Origin: Hyphomicrobium sp.
GTDB lineage: Bacteria; Pseudomonadota; Alphaproteobacteria; Rhizobiales; Hyphomicrobiaceae
Direction of reading: 5' to 3'
Length of the DNA: 64,000 nt
Assembly (NCBI RefSeq): GCF_019744875.1
Contig: NZ_JAIETU010000002.1
Span: forward strand, 806,001-870,000
Below the pieces are notes generated by a model, which had not been told where the DNA came from, did no database searches, and saw only the letters and a list, made by a program, of their open reading frames with translations. Position numbers and translations under genes: made by a program. Shown piece after piece: positions 42,998 to 51,601 of the stretch (within the stretch, counting starts at the first letter, position 1; each line of letters opens with the position of its first letter).

Positions 42998-44245
42998 TCA
43001 CTTCATGACTTTGTTGCGATGACCAATATGACCTTCGGCGACAAGCGTGCCGAGCACATCGAGGACGACGCGGCACGCAAGCTGCGCCGTGTTGTCGTTG
43101 ACGTCGTAGGGTGGAGAGACCTCGACGACCTCCATGCCGCACAGGCCTTCCTTGGCGATCGTGTGGATCATCTCGAAGGCTTCACGCGGCAGAAGGCCGC
43201 CCGGCTCGGGCGAGCCGGTTCCAGGCGCGAAGCCGGGATCGATGGAGTCGATGTCGAATGACAGATAGACGGCCTTGCAGCCCTCCCACGCCATTTCGAG
43301 CGCGACTTCCGCCGCCTTCTTCGGACCGAACGTCTGCACGTCGTGCATCGTCAGCACGCTCGTACCGCGGCGCTTGGCGACCTCGGTTCCGGGGCGGTTG
43401 CCGTACCAGCCGCCGATGCCGATCTGAACGAGATTCTTCGGATGGCAATTCGGAAGACCGACATCGTGCATGTGGCTGTGGTCGCGGTGCGAATGCGTTC
43501 CGCCTTCGTGCGTCGTCCAGAACCACGGCGTGGTGTGCATGCGCTCATCCATATCCTTTTCCTGGATATCGATGTGCCGGTCGATGTGGATGATCCCGAC
43601 ATTGCCGTCGATGTGGGGGGCGATGCCGCGCACGTTCGGAAAGCCGAGGCTGTGGTCTCCGCCGCAGATGATCGGGAAAACGCCGGAGGTGTAGATGTGC
43701 GAGACGGCCTTCGTCACCTGGTCGAAGGTTTTCTCGATGTTGCCCGGGATGACGAAGATGTCTCCCGCATCGCACAGGTTGAGCTCTTCGTAGATGTCCA
43801 CGCCGCCGTCGAACCAGTATCCGTCGTACAGAGCGGAGATGCGGCGCACCGCCTGCGGCCCGAAGCGTGTGCCAGGGCGATAGGTCGTCGCGGAATCGAA
43901 CGGGGCTCCCACGAAGGCGGCTTCGTATTGGCCGATCTTGCGGATGTCCTCGCAATAGGGCGCCTTCATGAAGGTGTTGATGCCGGCGAAGGCTGGCTGA
44001 TGGCCGCGACTAAACAGCGAGATGTTGCGGTCGATCACGGACTCCGCCGCTTCGAGGCCGAATTCGAGACCTTGCCGCACCTCCTCGTCCTGCTTGCGCT
44101 GCGAGATGCGCGACAGGGTCTCCATCGTCCGGTGGCCGTGCGTTTCCTCGCGCTTCACGCCATGGGGCTTGTGCCGATGAACGTGGGGAACGTGATCGTG
44201 ATCGTGGTCGTGACCGTGGTCACCGTCGTGTGGCTTCTTGCCCAT
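42998..44245 (-). CDS. Arginase/agmatinase-family hydrolase, His-rich; candidate Ni-dependent guanidine hydrolase
   Basis: 415 residues. All six arginase metal ligands are visible: His198 (GGDHS), Asp222-x-His224-x-Asp226 (HIDRHID) and Asp331-x-Asp333 (SFDIDSIDPGFAPGTGSPEP). The first 38 residues hold 12 histidines (GDHGHDHDHDHVPHVHRH), and residues 246-260 add another His cluster (HEGGTHSHRDHSHMH). Family members hydrolyse agmatine or other guanidino compounds. The Ni-dependent guanidine hydrolase GdmH belongs here and is encoded with a nitrate/taurine-type ABC importer, as this one is. Guanidine is the favoured but unproven substrate. Confidence 0.85.
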   Translation of the reverse strand: MGKKPHDGDHGHDHDHDHVPHVHRHKPHGVKREETHGHRTMETLSRISQRKQDEEVRQGLEFGLEAAESVIDRNISLFSRGHQPAFAGINTFMKAPYCEDIRKIGQYEAAFVGAPFDSATTYRPGTRFGPQAVRRISALYDGYWFDGGVDIYEELNLCDAGDIFVIPGNIEKTFDQVTKAVSHIYTSGVFPIICGGDHSLGFPNVRGIAPHIDGNVGIIHIDRHIDIQEKDMDERMHTTPWFWTTHEGGTHSHRDHSHMHDVGLPNCHPKNLVQIGIGGWYGNRPGTEVAKRRGTSVLTMHDVQTFGPKKAAEVALEMAWEGCKAVYLSFDIDSIDPGFAPGTGSPEPGGLLPREAFEMIHTIAKEGLCGMEVVEVSPPYDVNDNTAQLACRVVLDVLGTLVAEGHIGHRNKVMK

Positions 44246-44294
44246 TTCTCTGTCTTGTCCTCTTGCCGTTTCACTGCGCGCTGCGTCTGGCGCG

Positions 44295-45422
44295 CTAGTC
44301 GCCGAGACCCAGGCGTCCGATCCACTTGTTCGAATTGTATTTCTGTGTGTAGCCGTCAGCGTCGAGGCTCTTCAGGATCGAGGGATCCAGCCCCTCGCTG
44401 GCCGCGACAGTCTTTTGCGCGACGCCCGCTTCCGCGTAGACCGCGCTGAACATGTCCCACGTCGCCGGCCCGTATCCCGCAACGCAATCTGGACCGCCGA
44501 ACACTTCGCCCCATCCTTTGCCCTCGGGAGCCTTGGGTGCGCCTTCCGGCAGGCTTTCGCACAGCGGCTTGCCGCCGACGCCGAATGCGCCGAGATTCTG
44601 GCTGAGGTTGAGCTGAATGGCGCCGTGCTGGTTCAGCTTGACGTCAGACACCGGCCAGCCGAGGCCCTTTGCGATGATGGCGTTGCCTTCTTCCGGATTC
44701 TCCTTCCACCAGTTGACGGCCTCGAACCAGCCGCGCAGCAGCTCCTTGGCGACCGCCGGTTTCTCCTTGAGCCACTTTTCGTTGCAGCCGATGCCGTCTG
44801 AAATCAGCCCGCGCTCCCACGTCCGGTCGGTGAGGCTCGTCTTGAGCACCTTCGATCCGGCGAGTTTCTGCGACTGGGCAACGAACGGATCGTAGTTGAC
44901 GTCGATGTCGAGACCGCCGCTCGCGAACGCGGCCGCGCTCTCCTGGGGAAGCATCGACACCTGCGTTGCGTCGTTGAAGCTCATGCCTTCGCGGCGCAAC
45001 GTCATCAGCATCCACATATGGTTGAGGAAGCCGTAGTCAGATCCGTACCTCTTGCCCTTGAAGTCCTTCACCGAGTTGATGCCCTCGGTCACGACCATCT
45101 TGTCGAGGCCGTAGGACATGTTCGAGTACGCGACGACCTTGATGGGAAGGTCGCCAGCGCGCGCGAGAACCAGAGTGTCGACGGTGTTATTGATGCATTG
45201 GACCTGACCGCTCGCCAGCGCGGCATTCTTCTCGGAGAGGCCCTCGATGATCTTGATGTCGATATCGAGGTCCTTGTAGAAGCCCTTCTCCTTGGCGATG
45301 TACCAGGCTGCGTAAGGCGAGAACGAAATGATCGCGACGGATACTTTCTCGGCGGCCATTGCGGCGGTCGATCCGGCATGAACAGAGCACGTGAGTAACA
45401 ACGCCATCCATAGTTTGCGCAT
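44295..45422 (-). CDS. ABC transporter substrate-binding protein (nitrate/taurine type)
   Basis: 375 residues with a Sec signal (MRKLWMALLLTCSVHAG, cleavage near AMAAEKV). NMT1/SsuA-like fold: FSPYAAWYIAKEKGFYKDLD, LDIDVNYDPFVAQSQKLA. It is the third gene of the importer set (permease, ATPase, binding protein), 46 bases after the ATPase gene and 49 before the hydrolase gene. The cargo is probably the substrate of that hydrolase. Confidence 0.88.
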   Translation of the reverse strand: MRKLWMALLLTCSVHAGSTAAMAAEKVSVAIISFSPYAAWYIAKEKGFYKDLDIDIKIIEGLSEKNAALASGQVQCINNTVDTLVLARAGDLPIKVVAYSNMSYGLDKMVVTEGINSVKDFKGKRYGSDYGFLNHMWMLMTLRREGMSFNDATQVSMLPQESAAAFASGGLDIDVNYDPFVAQSQKLAGSKVLKTSLTDRTWERGLISDGIGCNEKWLKEKPAVAKELLRGWFEAVNWWKENPEEGNAIIAKGLGWPVSDVKLNQHGAIQLNLSQNLGAFGVGGKPLCESLPEGAPKAPEGKGWGEVFGGPDCVAGYGPATWDMFSAVYAEAGVAQKTVAASEGLDPSILKSLDADGYTQKYNSNKWIGRLGLGD

Positions 45423-45468
45423 CGTCGTCCCTCCCCAGGGTCACATTTTCCAGATTTGATCCGTGACG

Positions 45469-46299
45469 TCAGTCGGCCCGCTTGATCTCCTCGCGCATCA
45501 TGGCGAAGAGCCTGCGTTCGAGTTCGCCGTAGCCCGGAAGTGCGATCAGATCCTCCTTTTGCCGGTACCTCTTGCCCATCTTGAAATCGAGCGAGATGTC
45601 CGCCTTGATCTGGCCGGGCTGGCGCGTGAAGAATATGATCCGGTCGGCGAGATAGATCGCCTCCTCGATATCGTGCGTGATGGCGACGACCGTCTTCTGC
45701 TCGCGCTCGATCAACTCGATCATCAGCTCCTGCATTTCCCAGCGAACTTGCGCGTCGAGTGCGCCGAACGGCTCGTCCATCAAGAGAATGTTCGGGTTCT
45801 GCGACAGCGTTCTCGCAAGCGCCACGCGTTGCTTCATGCCGCCCGACATGCTTTTCGGATAGGCATCGGCGAAGCGCTCGAGATGCACGAGCTTGAGGAA
45901 ATCACGCGCCCTCTCCTGCCGCTCCGCCTTCGGAACGCCCAGCACACGCATGCCGTACTCGACGTTTTGCACGGCGCTAAGCCAGGGGAACGACGTGTAG
46001 GCCTGGAAGATCATGCCGCGGTCCGGACCCGGGCCGCGCACCGGCTTTCCGAACGCCTCCACACCGCCATTGGACGGATATTCCAGGCCCGCGATGATCC
46101 GCAGCATCGTTGTCTTGCCGCATCCAGACGGCCCGACGAACGCCGTGATCTCGTTGGCGTGGAGATCGAACGACACGTTGTCCAAGGACTTGAACGTGCC
46201 CTTCAGGTAGGTCTTGCTCACGTTCGAAACGCGAAGCGGTACCGTGTTGGTTTGGCGAACAGAACTTTCCGCCGGACGCGTTGCAGCGATTGTTTGCAT
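45469..46299 (-). CDS. ABC transporter ATP-binding protein (nitrate/taurine type)
   Basis: 276 residues. Walker A GPSGCGKTT, signature MSGGMKQRVALARTL, Walker B ILLMDEPFGALD, switch THDIEEAIYLAD. Close to SsuB/TauB ATPases. The ATG at 46299 (MQTIAATRPA) lies four bases after the permease stop, so translation is probably coupled. The frame extending to 46386 overlaps the permease and is not used. Confidence 0.9.
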   Translation of the reverse strand: MQTIAATRPAESSVRQTNTVPLRVSNVSKTYLKGTFKSLDNVSFDLHANEITAFVGPSGCGKTTMLRIIAGLEYPSNGGVEAFGKPVRGPGPDRGMIFQAYTSFPWLSAVQNVEYGMRVLGVPKAERQERARDFLKLVHLERFADAYPKSMSGGMKQRVALARTLSQNPNILLMDEPFGALDAQVRWEMQELMIELIEREQKTVVAITHDIEEAIYLADRIIFFTRQPGQIKADISLDFKMGKRYRQKEDLIALPGYGELERRLFAMMREEIKRAD

Positions 46300-46303
46300 G
46301 GGA

Positions 46304-47194
46304 CTATCTCCGCTCGATGCTCCAGGGGAACAGGAAGCGTTGGGCGGCCCTGAACAGCAGGTCCGTCGCGACGCCCAGAATGCCAATCGTCAGAATGGCG
46401 GCCATGATCACATCGACGTTCAGGAAGCGGCCGGCGCGCATCATCACGGCTCCGATGCCATCCTGTGCGCCGACGATCTCTGCGATGACGAGATAGGTCC
46501 AACCGACGGCGATCATGTTGCGCATCGAGTCGAAGATCGCGGGCATGGCGGCGGGAACGACGACATTCCTCACGACCTCCTGGCGGGATGCCCCCATCGT
46601 CAGAGACGCCTCGACGAACTCCTTCGGGACCGCCAGCGTATTGTCGAGAACGAGGGTCAGAAGGAAGAACATCACGCCGATGAAGAGAAGCGCGATTTTC
46701 GCGGAGTCGGTGGGGCCGAACCACACGAGCAGCAGCGGAATGAAGGAGGCTGCCGGCAAGTAGCGCCAGCCGGAGAGGATGGGATTGAGCAGCGCCTTCA
46801 GGTTTCCGAAGCAGCCCATGACAATGCCGAGCGGCACCGCCACGAGCGACGCCATAGCGAAGCTCGCAAACACGCGATAGCAGCTAATCATTACGTCGTG
46901 GAGAAAGTTGCGCTCGGCGAACAGCGTGTAAAGCGCGGTGACGACATCGCTGACCGGCGGCATGAATTTTCGCGACGATTCCGGCGTCGCGTAGTGCGCA
47001 ATTTCCCACAGCCCGAGAAACAAAAGGCACCCGAGCACGCCGAGAACGACGGATTTGGATGCCGTGGGTTGCAGTCGAAGCTCGAGAAACCGCTCCTTCG
47101 GGAGCACAAATGGAGCGCCCTGGATCTCCGGATTGCGTGAGACCGCTGCGCCTTGCCCTTGAAGGGCGTGCGGATCAATATTTCGCATCATCAA
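46304..47194 (-). CDS. ABC transporter permease (nitrate/taurine type)
   Basis: 296 residues, about six membrane helices after a 45-residue cytoplasmic start. The coupling loop reads EFVEASLTMGASRQEVVRNV. First gene of the minus-strand operon permease, ATPase, binding protein, hydrolase, hupE, TonB receptor. The 230-base region upstream separates it from a LysR gene on the same strand. Confidence 0.9.
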   Translation of the reverse strand: MMMRNIDPHALQGQGAAVSRNPEIQGAPFVLPKERFLELRLQPTASKSVVLGVLGCLLFLGLWEIAHYATPESSRKFMPPVSDVVTALYTLFAERNFLHDVMISCYRVFASFAMASLVAVPLGIVMGCFGNLKALLNPILSGWRYLPAASFIPLLLVWFGPTDSAKIALLFIGVMFFLLTLVLDNTLAVPKEFVEASLTMGASRQEVVRNVVVPAAMPAIFDSMRNMIAVGWTYLVIAEIVGAQDGIGAVMMRAGRFLNVDVIMAAILTIGILGVATDLLFRAAQRFLFPWSIERR

Positions 47195-47223
47195 GTACCC
47201 GTCCCATCCTGCGTCACCACCCC

Positions 47224-47315
47224 TGTCGCGAAAGTTTTTTTATTGTCGCGATAATGAGGATAGGGGAACGAGGCTTTGCATCAACGCCCAAAATTTGAAT
47301 TTAAAACATTGATGC
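47224..47315. promoter_or_regulatory. Repeats in the promoter region of the ABC/hydrolase operon
   Basis: TGTCGCGA occurs twice, 20 bp apart (47224-47231 and 47244-47251), around a T-run. GCATCAA (47278-47284) and TTGATGC (47309-47315) form an inverted repeat flanking an AT-rich core. These are plausible sites for the adjacent LysR proteins. No guanidine riboswitch motif of any class is seen here. Confidence 0.35.
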
Positions 47316-47424
47316 CGTTGATGTGCTGCATGTTGCGCGCGCGAATAGGCGTTCAATTCAATTCGCAAATTCATGCGCATTCTCATCGCGCAAAGATCGA
47401 TGTGCGGATGCGAGATCCTGTTGC

Positions 47425-48360
47425 TCAGTCGGAAACCGGCTGGGCGATACGGGGCATCGTTCGCTTCAACAATTCTTCGCGGAAACGTGCGCCTGCGATC
47501 CGGCGGGACGCATTGGGATTCTCGATGATGAACACATCCATGCGCGGCGCGCCCGCTTTTGGCAGGAGCGGCCACAGCCTGTTCGCGGCGACATCGGGCG
47601 CGGCGTAGCCTTCGGGCAGAAAGCACAGTCCGACCCCGAGCATCGTCAGGCGCCGCGCTTCCTCCAGATACTCCGTCAATCCCGCAACGTTCTTGCCCAG
47701 GCCGTTTTTCACGCGAAAATCGGAGAGTTCATCGGGCTCGTCAGCGCCTGTCAGGATGAACGGCTCATCGCGCAATCGGCATGGATCATCGACGATCTTG
47801 CCGAACAGCGGATGGCTGTGTCCGCAGTAAGGGCGGTGCACCTCGGTGAACAGCGGCTGATAGTTCAGTTCCGCGCGCATGGTCCGCGAGGGGCCAATGC
47901 CGATGTCGATCTCGTCGCGCAGGAGAGAGTTGATGACCTGAGCCCACGGCGCGACCGTGACGAGAAGCTCGATCTTGGGAAACTTCTGGTGGAAGGCCGC
48001 GATCGCGTCGTCCAGCGCCGGGCAAACGAGATTGCTGATCAGGTGCAGGCGGAGACGCCCTCGCGCCTGGCCTGAGGCTTCGGCGACCAGATGGGGAATC
48101 TCGCGGACGATTTCCATGACGTGGTTGCAGGCGTCCGCAACGGCGACGCCCTCACTCGTCAGGTCGAACCCTCCCGCGCCCCGCTTGCACAACAGCGTGC
48201 CGATGTGGACTTCCAGCCGCCTGAGGGCGAGGCTCAGCGCGGGCTGCTTGCGAGATACGACGTCGGCGGCGCGGGTGATGCCCTTCGCCTGCACGATTTC
48301 ATAGAAAACCTTCAGGAGATTCCAATCCAGTTTGCGGCTGAATTGATCTTGATCCGCCAA
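47425..48360 (-). CDS. LysR-family transcriptional regulator (hydrolase cluster, copy 1)
   Basis: 311 residues. Helix-turn-helix region DWNLLKVFYEIVQAKGITRA then RKQPALSLALRRLEVHIGT; effector domain from about residue 95. Its opening and the segment EPFILTGADEPDEL show that it is a paralogue of the divergent LysR at 48655. It sits upstream of the ABC/hydrolase operon on the same strand and is its likely regulator. Confidence 0.9.
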   Translation of the reverse strand: MADQDQFSRKLDWNLLKVFYEIVQAKGITRAADVVSRKQPALSLALRRLEVHIGTLLCKRGAGGFDLTSEGVAVADACNHVMEIVREIPHLVAEASGQARGRLRLHLISNLVCPALDDAIAAFHQKFPKIELLVTVAPWAQVINSLLRDEIDIGIGPSRTMRAELNYQPLFTEVHRPYCGHSHPLFGKIVDDPCRLRDEPFILTGADEPDELSDFRVKNGLGKNVAGLTEYLEEARRLTMLGVGLCFLPEGYAAPDVAANRLWPLLPKAGAPRMDVFIIENPNASRRIAGARFREELLKRTMPRIAQPVSD

Positions 48361-48579
48361 TCGCCCGCCCCGTGTGACACTCGACGGCCCAAGCCAAATC
48401 GCTTCCGAACCATGGCGCTCCCACGTGGCGCTCCCATGGGCCGTCCGTCAGGCGCGATGATACGCTCGGCCACGGATGCCGATAGCCCCCGCCCGTCCAT
48501 GAAGATCATAGACGTCCGCTATGCTTGCCTCGTCCGCGCCTTCCAGCCCAAACGCGTGCACCTGCGATATTGCAGTGCG

Positions 48580-48599
48580 CATTGATCGTTTGATCAATG
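48580..48599. promoter_or_regulatory. Perfect palindrome between divergent LysR genes
   Basis: CATTGATC-GTTT-GATCAATG is a perfect 8-bp inverted repeat, 56 bases before the LysR start at 48655. It has the T-x(11-12)-A form of LysR boxes and lies between two divergent LysR genes, so an autoregulatory operator is likely. Confidence 0.6.
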
Positions 48600-48654
48600 T
48601 GGGTAAGATGTTTGGACGACTGAAGGAACTGATCGCTGTCGTGCGGGGGAAGCA

Positions 48655-49671
48655 ATGAAAGCAGATCAAAAATTCTGTCTCGATCTTGATTGGAATCTTC
48701 TCAAGATCTTCCACAGCATTGTCGAGGCCAATGGCGTGTCGTCTGCTGCCAACGCCCTGTGGCGCAAGCAGTCGACCATCAGCCTGGCGCTGCAGCGGCT
48801 CGAACGAAACGTCGGAAAACGGTTGTGCCGGCGCGGACCCGCAGGCTTTGCACTCACCGAAGAGGGCCGCATCCTTTTCGAGTGCATCAACGACGTCTAT
48901 GCCAAGGTCAATCGTATCCCCGCCAGTCTCGAAAACGCCTCGCAGGATCTGCGCGGGCGCCTTCATCTCCGCACGATCAGCAATTTCGTCAGCACGAAGT
49001 TCGACAAGCTCTTGATTGCGTACACGGCGCGCTGCCCGCTGGTCGAGTTGCACATCGAGGTCGCCCCGTGGGAAGCGATCTCGCTGGCCGTGCTGCGAAG
49101 CGAAGTCGATGTCGGAATTGCGCCCGTCCATGTGCAGTATCCCGAACTTCGCTACGAGCTGCTGACCCGCGAGACCCATTTGGCGTACTGCGGAAAGCGC
49201 CATCCGTTGTTCGGCAGCACGGTCGATGCCGTCAGCGAACTCGCGCAGGAGCCGCTGATCCTCACGGGGGCCGATGAGCCGGACAGCCTGACCTACTATC
49301 GCCTGCGCCACGGCTTGGGCAAACGGGTGGCTGCCACGACGCCGAACCTCGAAGAGGCCAAGCGCCTCGCGATCCTCGGGTTCGGCATTTGCCTGCTGCC
49401 GAACCGGATGGCGGCAGCCGACGTCAAAAAGGGACTGCTGTGGCCGTTGACGTCGAAAGCGCATGGTTCCGCCTGCGACGTCTACGCGATCACGAACCGG
49501 CATGCGCAGCGGCGGCTCGTGGTCGATCTCTTCCTGGAGCAGGTCGCGGGCAAGCAGGCCGCAGCGTGCCAGAACGCCAGCCACCCCGCCACGCCCCATC
49601 ACGGTGCATCCGCTTCTCCGATCCCCCCGGATAAGGCCAAGCGCGACGGCCGTCATCCGTTTGCTCAATGA
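48655..49671 (+). CDS. LysR-family transcriptional regulator (hydrolase cluster, copy 2)
   Basis: 338 residues. Helix-turn-helix region DWNLLKIFHSIVEANGVSSA then RKQSTISLALQRLERNVGK; effector domain LRGRLHLRTISNFVSTKFDK onward. It shares EPLILTGADEPDSL with the divergent paralogue. The last 45 residues (HPATPHHGASASPIPPDKAK) are a low-complexity extension not usual for the family. Confidence 0.9.
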   Translation: MKADQKFCLDLDWNLLKIFHSIVEANGVSSAANALWRKQSTISLALQRLERNVGKRLCRRGPAGFALTEEGRILFECINDVYAKVNRIPASLENASQDLRGRLHLRTISNFVSTKFDKLLIAYTARCPLVELHIEVAPWEAISLAVLRSEVDVGIAPVHVQYPELRYELLTRETHLAYCGKRHPLFGSTVDAVSELAQEPLILTGADEPDSLTYYRLRHGLGKRVAATTPNLEEAKRLAILGFGICLLPNRMAAADVKKGLLWPLTSKAHGSACDVYAITNRHAQRRLVVDLFLEQVAGKQAAACQNASHPATPHHGASASPIPPDKAKRDGRHPFAQ

Positions 49672-49925
49672 ATAAAATAGGTCAGGGGGGCGTGTGCCTG
49701 TGTGTCTGCCATGATCTTCTTCCCGAAGGAGAGCGCTCTCACGAGCGTTGCCCTGAATAGTCCGGCTAAGCGAGGCCGACACGATGCTCCCCGGCAACTA
49801 CTGTCTGCCCGCGGTTTTACTGAACGCGCTGGCTTCACGGCCACGCGTTCATTTTTTTCGCGTGATGAGGAATGGCATTGTGGGGACTCTCGCCTCGACC
49901 GGCTGGGCGCAGCGGGAGGATACGC

Positions 49926-50099
49926 ATGCAATCCGTCGGACAAATTGCGCTCCGCGTGATGAAAATCATCGGCAAAGCCGTCGTCGTGCGCGCGATTGCA
50001 GTCGGCGGGCCGATCTCGCGCAAGCACGAGGCCGAGCTCAGGGCATTCCTGGCGACCGATCCTGCCATGTGGGGACACGGAACGCGCACTCGCGACTGA
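49926..50099 (+). CDS. Possible small protein (57 aa)
   Basis: ATG at 49926 with GGGAGGA six bases upstream, a good ribosome site. The product begins MQSVGQIALRVMKIIGKAVV and continues ISRKHEAELRAFLATD. No family is recognised. It ends 22 bases before the EamA gene and may be its leader. The rest of the 49672-49925 stretch shows nothing convincing. Confidence 0.4.
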   Translation: MQSVGQIALRVMKIIGKAVVVRAIAVGGPISRKHEAELRAFLATDPAMWGHGTRTRD

Positions 50100-50121
50100 C
50101 GGCGCGCGCGGGGTTGCGCGC

Positions 50122-50988
50122 ATGACTGCGGCTGTTTGGGGGGCTCTCAGCTCCGCGTCTCTTGGCGCCGCCGACTTCATGGGGCGGTTCAGCGGCCGCG
50201 CCATCGGCGCAACGTTGACCTATGGCGCCGTTCTGCTCGTCGGCGCGACCATCACGACGCTTGCGGTGGTATTGAGCGGGATCGAGATCGTGTCGTCGCC
50301 CTATGGGTGGGGCATGGCGATCCTGCAAGGCATCAGCGTCTCGGTGATGTGCATCCTGCTTTACGCCGGATTGGCGCGCGGTCCGGTGGCCATCGTCGCG
50401 CCGATCGTGGCCGCGCACCCAGTGTTCGTGCTCGCGATCAACGTCGCCATGGGGCTTCGGCCCGGCGCCGCGGAGTGGACTGCGATGGCGGCCATTCTCC
50501 TCGGCGGCATCATGATTGCGCGCAGCGCGGGCGCTCATCCCCAGTTCGCCGGTGAGACCGGCGCGGCGGAAATGCGCACGACCGTTCTCATCTCTCTCGG
50601 CGCCTGCTTCGCTTATGTTGCGATCGTGCTTTCCAGCCAAGCGGCCGCGCCTGTTCTCGGAGAGCTGCAGACGGTGTGGATCAGCCGGTGCGCCGGATTG
50701 GTTTTCGTCGCGCTGATCCTGCTTGCGCAGCGGACGCGGATAAGCGTGCCGCGCGAGTGGATTCCTTTCCTGGGCTTGCAAGGCCTGCTCGATGCCATCG
50801 GCTACCTCACCTTCCTCGCCGGCGCCACGTCGGCCAGCCCGCACATCGCCATGGTCGTCGCCTCGACCTTCAGCGTCTTCACGGTGTTCCTGGCGCGGGT
50901 CGTGCTGAAGGAGCCGATCAGCGCGCAGCAATGGATCGCGATTGCTCTCATCACGCTGGGCACCGGGGCGTTGGCCGGTCACGCGTAG
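50122..50988 (+). CDS. EamA/DMT-superfamily transporter
   Basis: 288 residues, ten predicted membrane helices in two EamA halves (VWGALSSASLGAADFMGRFS; LISLGACFAYVAIVLSSQAA). The end VVLKEPISAQQWIAIALITLG is a family hallmark. The substrate is unknown. The ATG at 50122 is chosen because the first helix starts immediately after it. Confidence 0.85.
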   Translation: MTAAVWGALSSASLGAADFMGRFSGRAIGATLTYGAVLLVGATITTLAVVLSGIEIVSSPYGWGMAILQGISVSVMCILLYAGLARGPVAIVAPIVAAHPVFVLAINVAMGLRPGAAEWTAMAAILLGGIMIARSAGAHPQFAGETGAAEMRTTVLISLGACFAYVAIVLSSQAAAPVLGELQTVWISRCAGLVFVALILLAQRTRISVPREWIPFLGLQGLLDAIGYLTFLAGATSASPHIAMVVASTFSVFTVFLARVVLKEPISAQQWIAIALITLGTGALAGHA

Positions 50989-51097
50989 GGCGTCGGCCGG
51001 GCTTGGCGGAGCGGCATCGCCTGCGGTATTCCTCGTGGGTGCGCCTCCTCGCGGCGCATGCTCCTGATTTGGCCCCACAGCATTCACAGGATTGCCC

Positions 51098-51565
51098 ATG
51101 TCGCCTCGCCCCCCGTTGCCGCCCTTCACCTGCGAAAGCGCCGTCCAGAAAGTGCGCATGGCCGAAGACGGCTGGAACAGCCGCGATCCAGAGCGCGTGG
51201 CCCTCGCCTACACGGAGGACAGCCAATGGCGCAACCGCGCCGAGTTCCCGAAGGGCCGGGCCCAGATCGTCGAGTTCCTGACCCGCAAGTGGGCGCGTGA
51301 ACTCGACTACCGCTTGATCAAGGAGCTCTGGACATTCGGCGGCAATCGCATCGCGGTGCGCTTCGCCTACGAGTGGCGCGACGACAGCGGCCAGTGGTTC
51401 CGGTCCTACGGCAACGAAAACTGGGAGTTCGACGAGCACGGGTTGATGCGCAAGCGCTATGCGAGCATCAACGACAAGCCGATTTCGGAAAGTGAGCGCA
51501 AATTTCATTGGCCGCAGGGCGCGCGGCCGGCGGACCATCCCGGGCTGTCGGATCTCGGTCTTTAG
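51098..51565 (+). CDS. DUF1348 / NTF2-like (SnoaL fold) protein
   Basis: 155 residues. [20 protein letters not shown] then [20 protein letters not shown] is the DUF1348 signature, followed by [20 protein letters not shown] and [20 protein letters not shown]. The fold is a small NTF2-like cone; the biochemical role is not known. An ATG two codons upstream (51092) is an equal alternative start. Confidence 0.87.
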   Translation: MSPRPPLPPFTCESAVQKVRMAEDGWNSRDPERVALAYTEDSQWRNRAEFPKGRAQIVEFLTRKWARELDYRLIKELWTFGGNRIAVRFAYEWRDDSGQWFRSYGNENWEFDEHGLMRKRYASINDKPISESERKFHWPQGARPADHPGLSDLGL

Positions 51566-51601
51566 AATCGCAGGGCCGGGGGCACGACGCCACCGGAGCG
51601 A

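Noticed and set aside
47195-47424. Possible guanidine riboswitch before the ABC/hydrolase operon
   Set aside because: None of the conserved blocks of guanidine-I (CTAGGG, GGTCCGAGAG, GGATAAAAGCCCGGGAGA) or recognisable guanidine-II/III patterns were found on the minus strand here.
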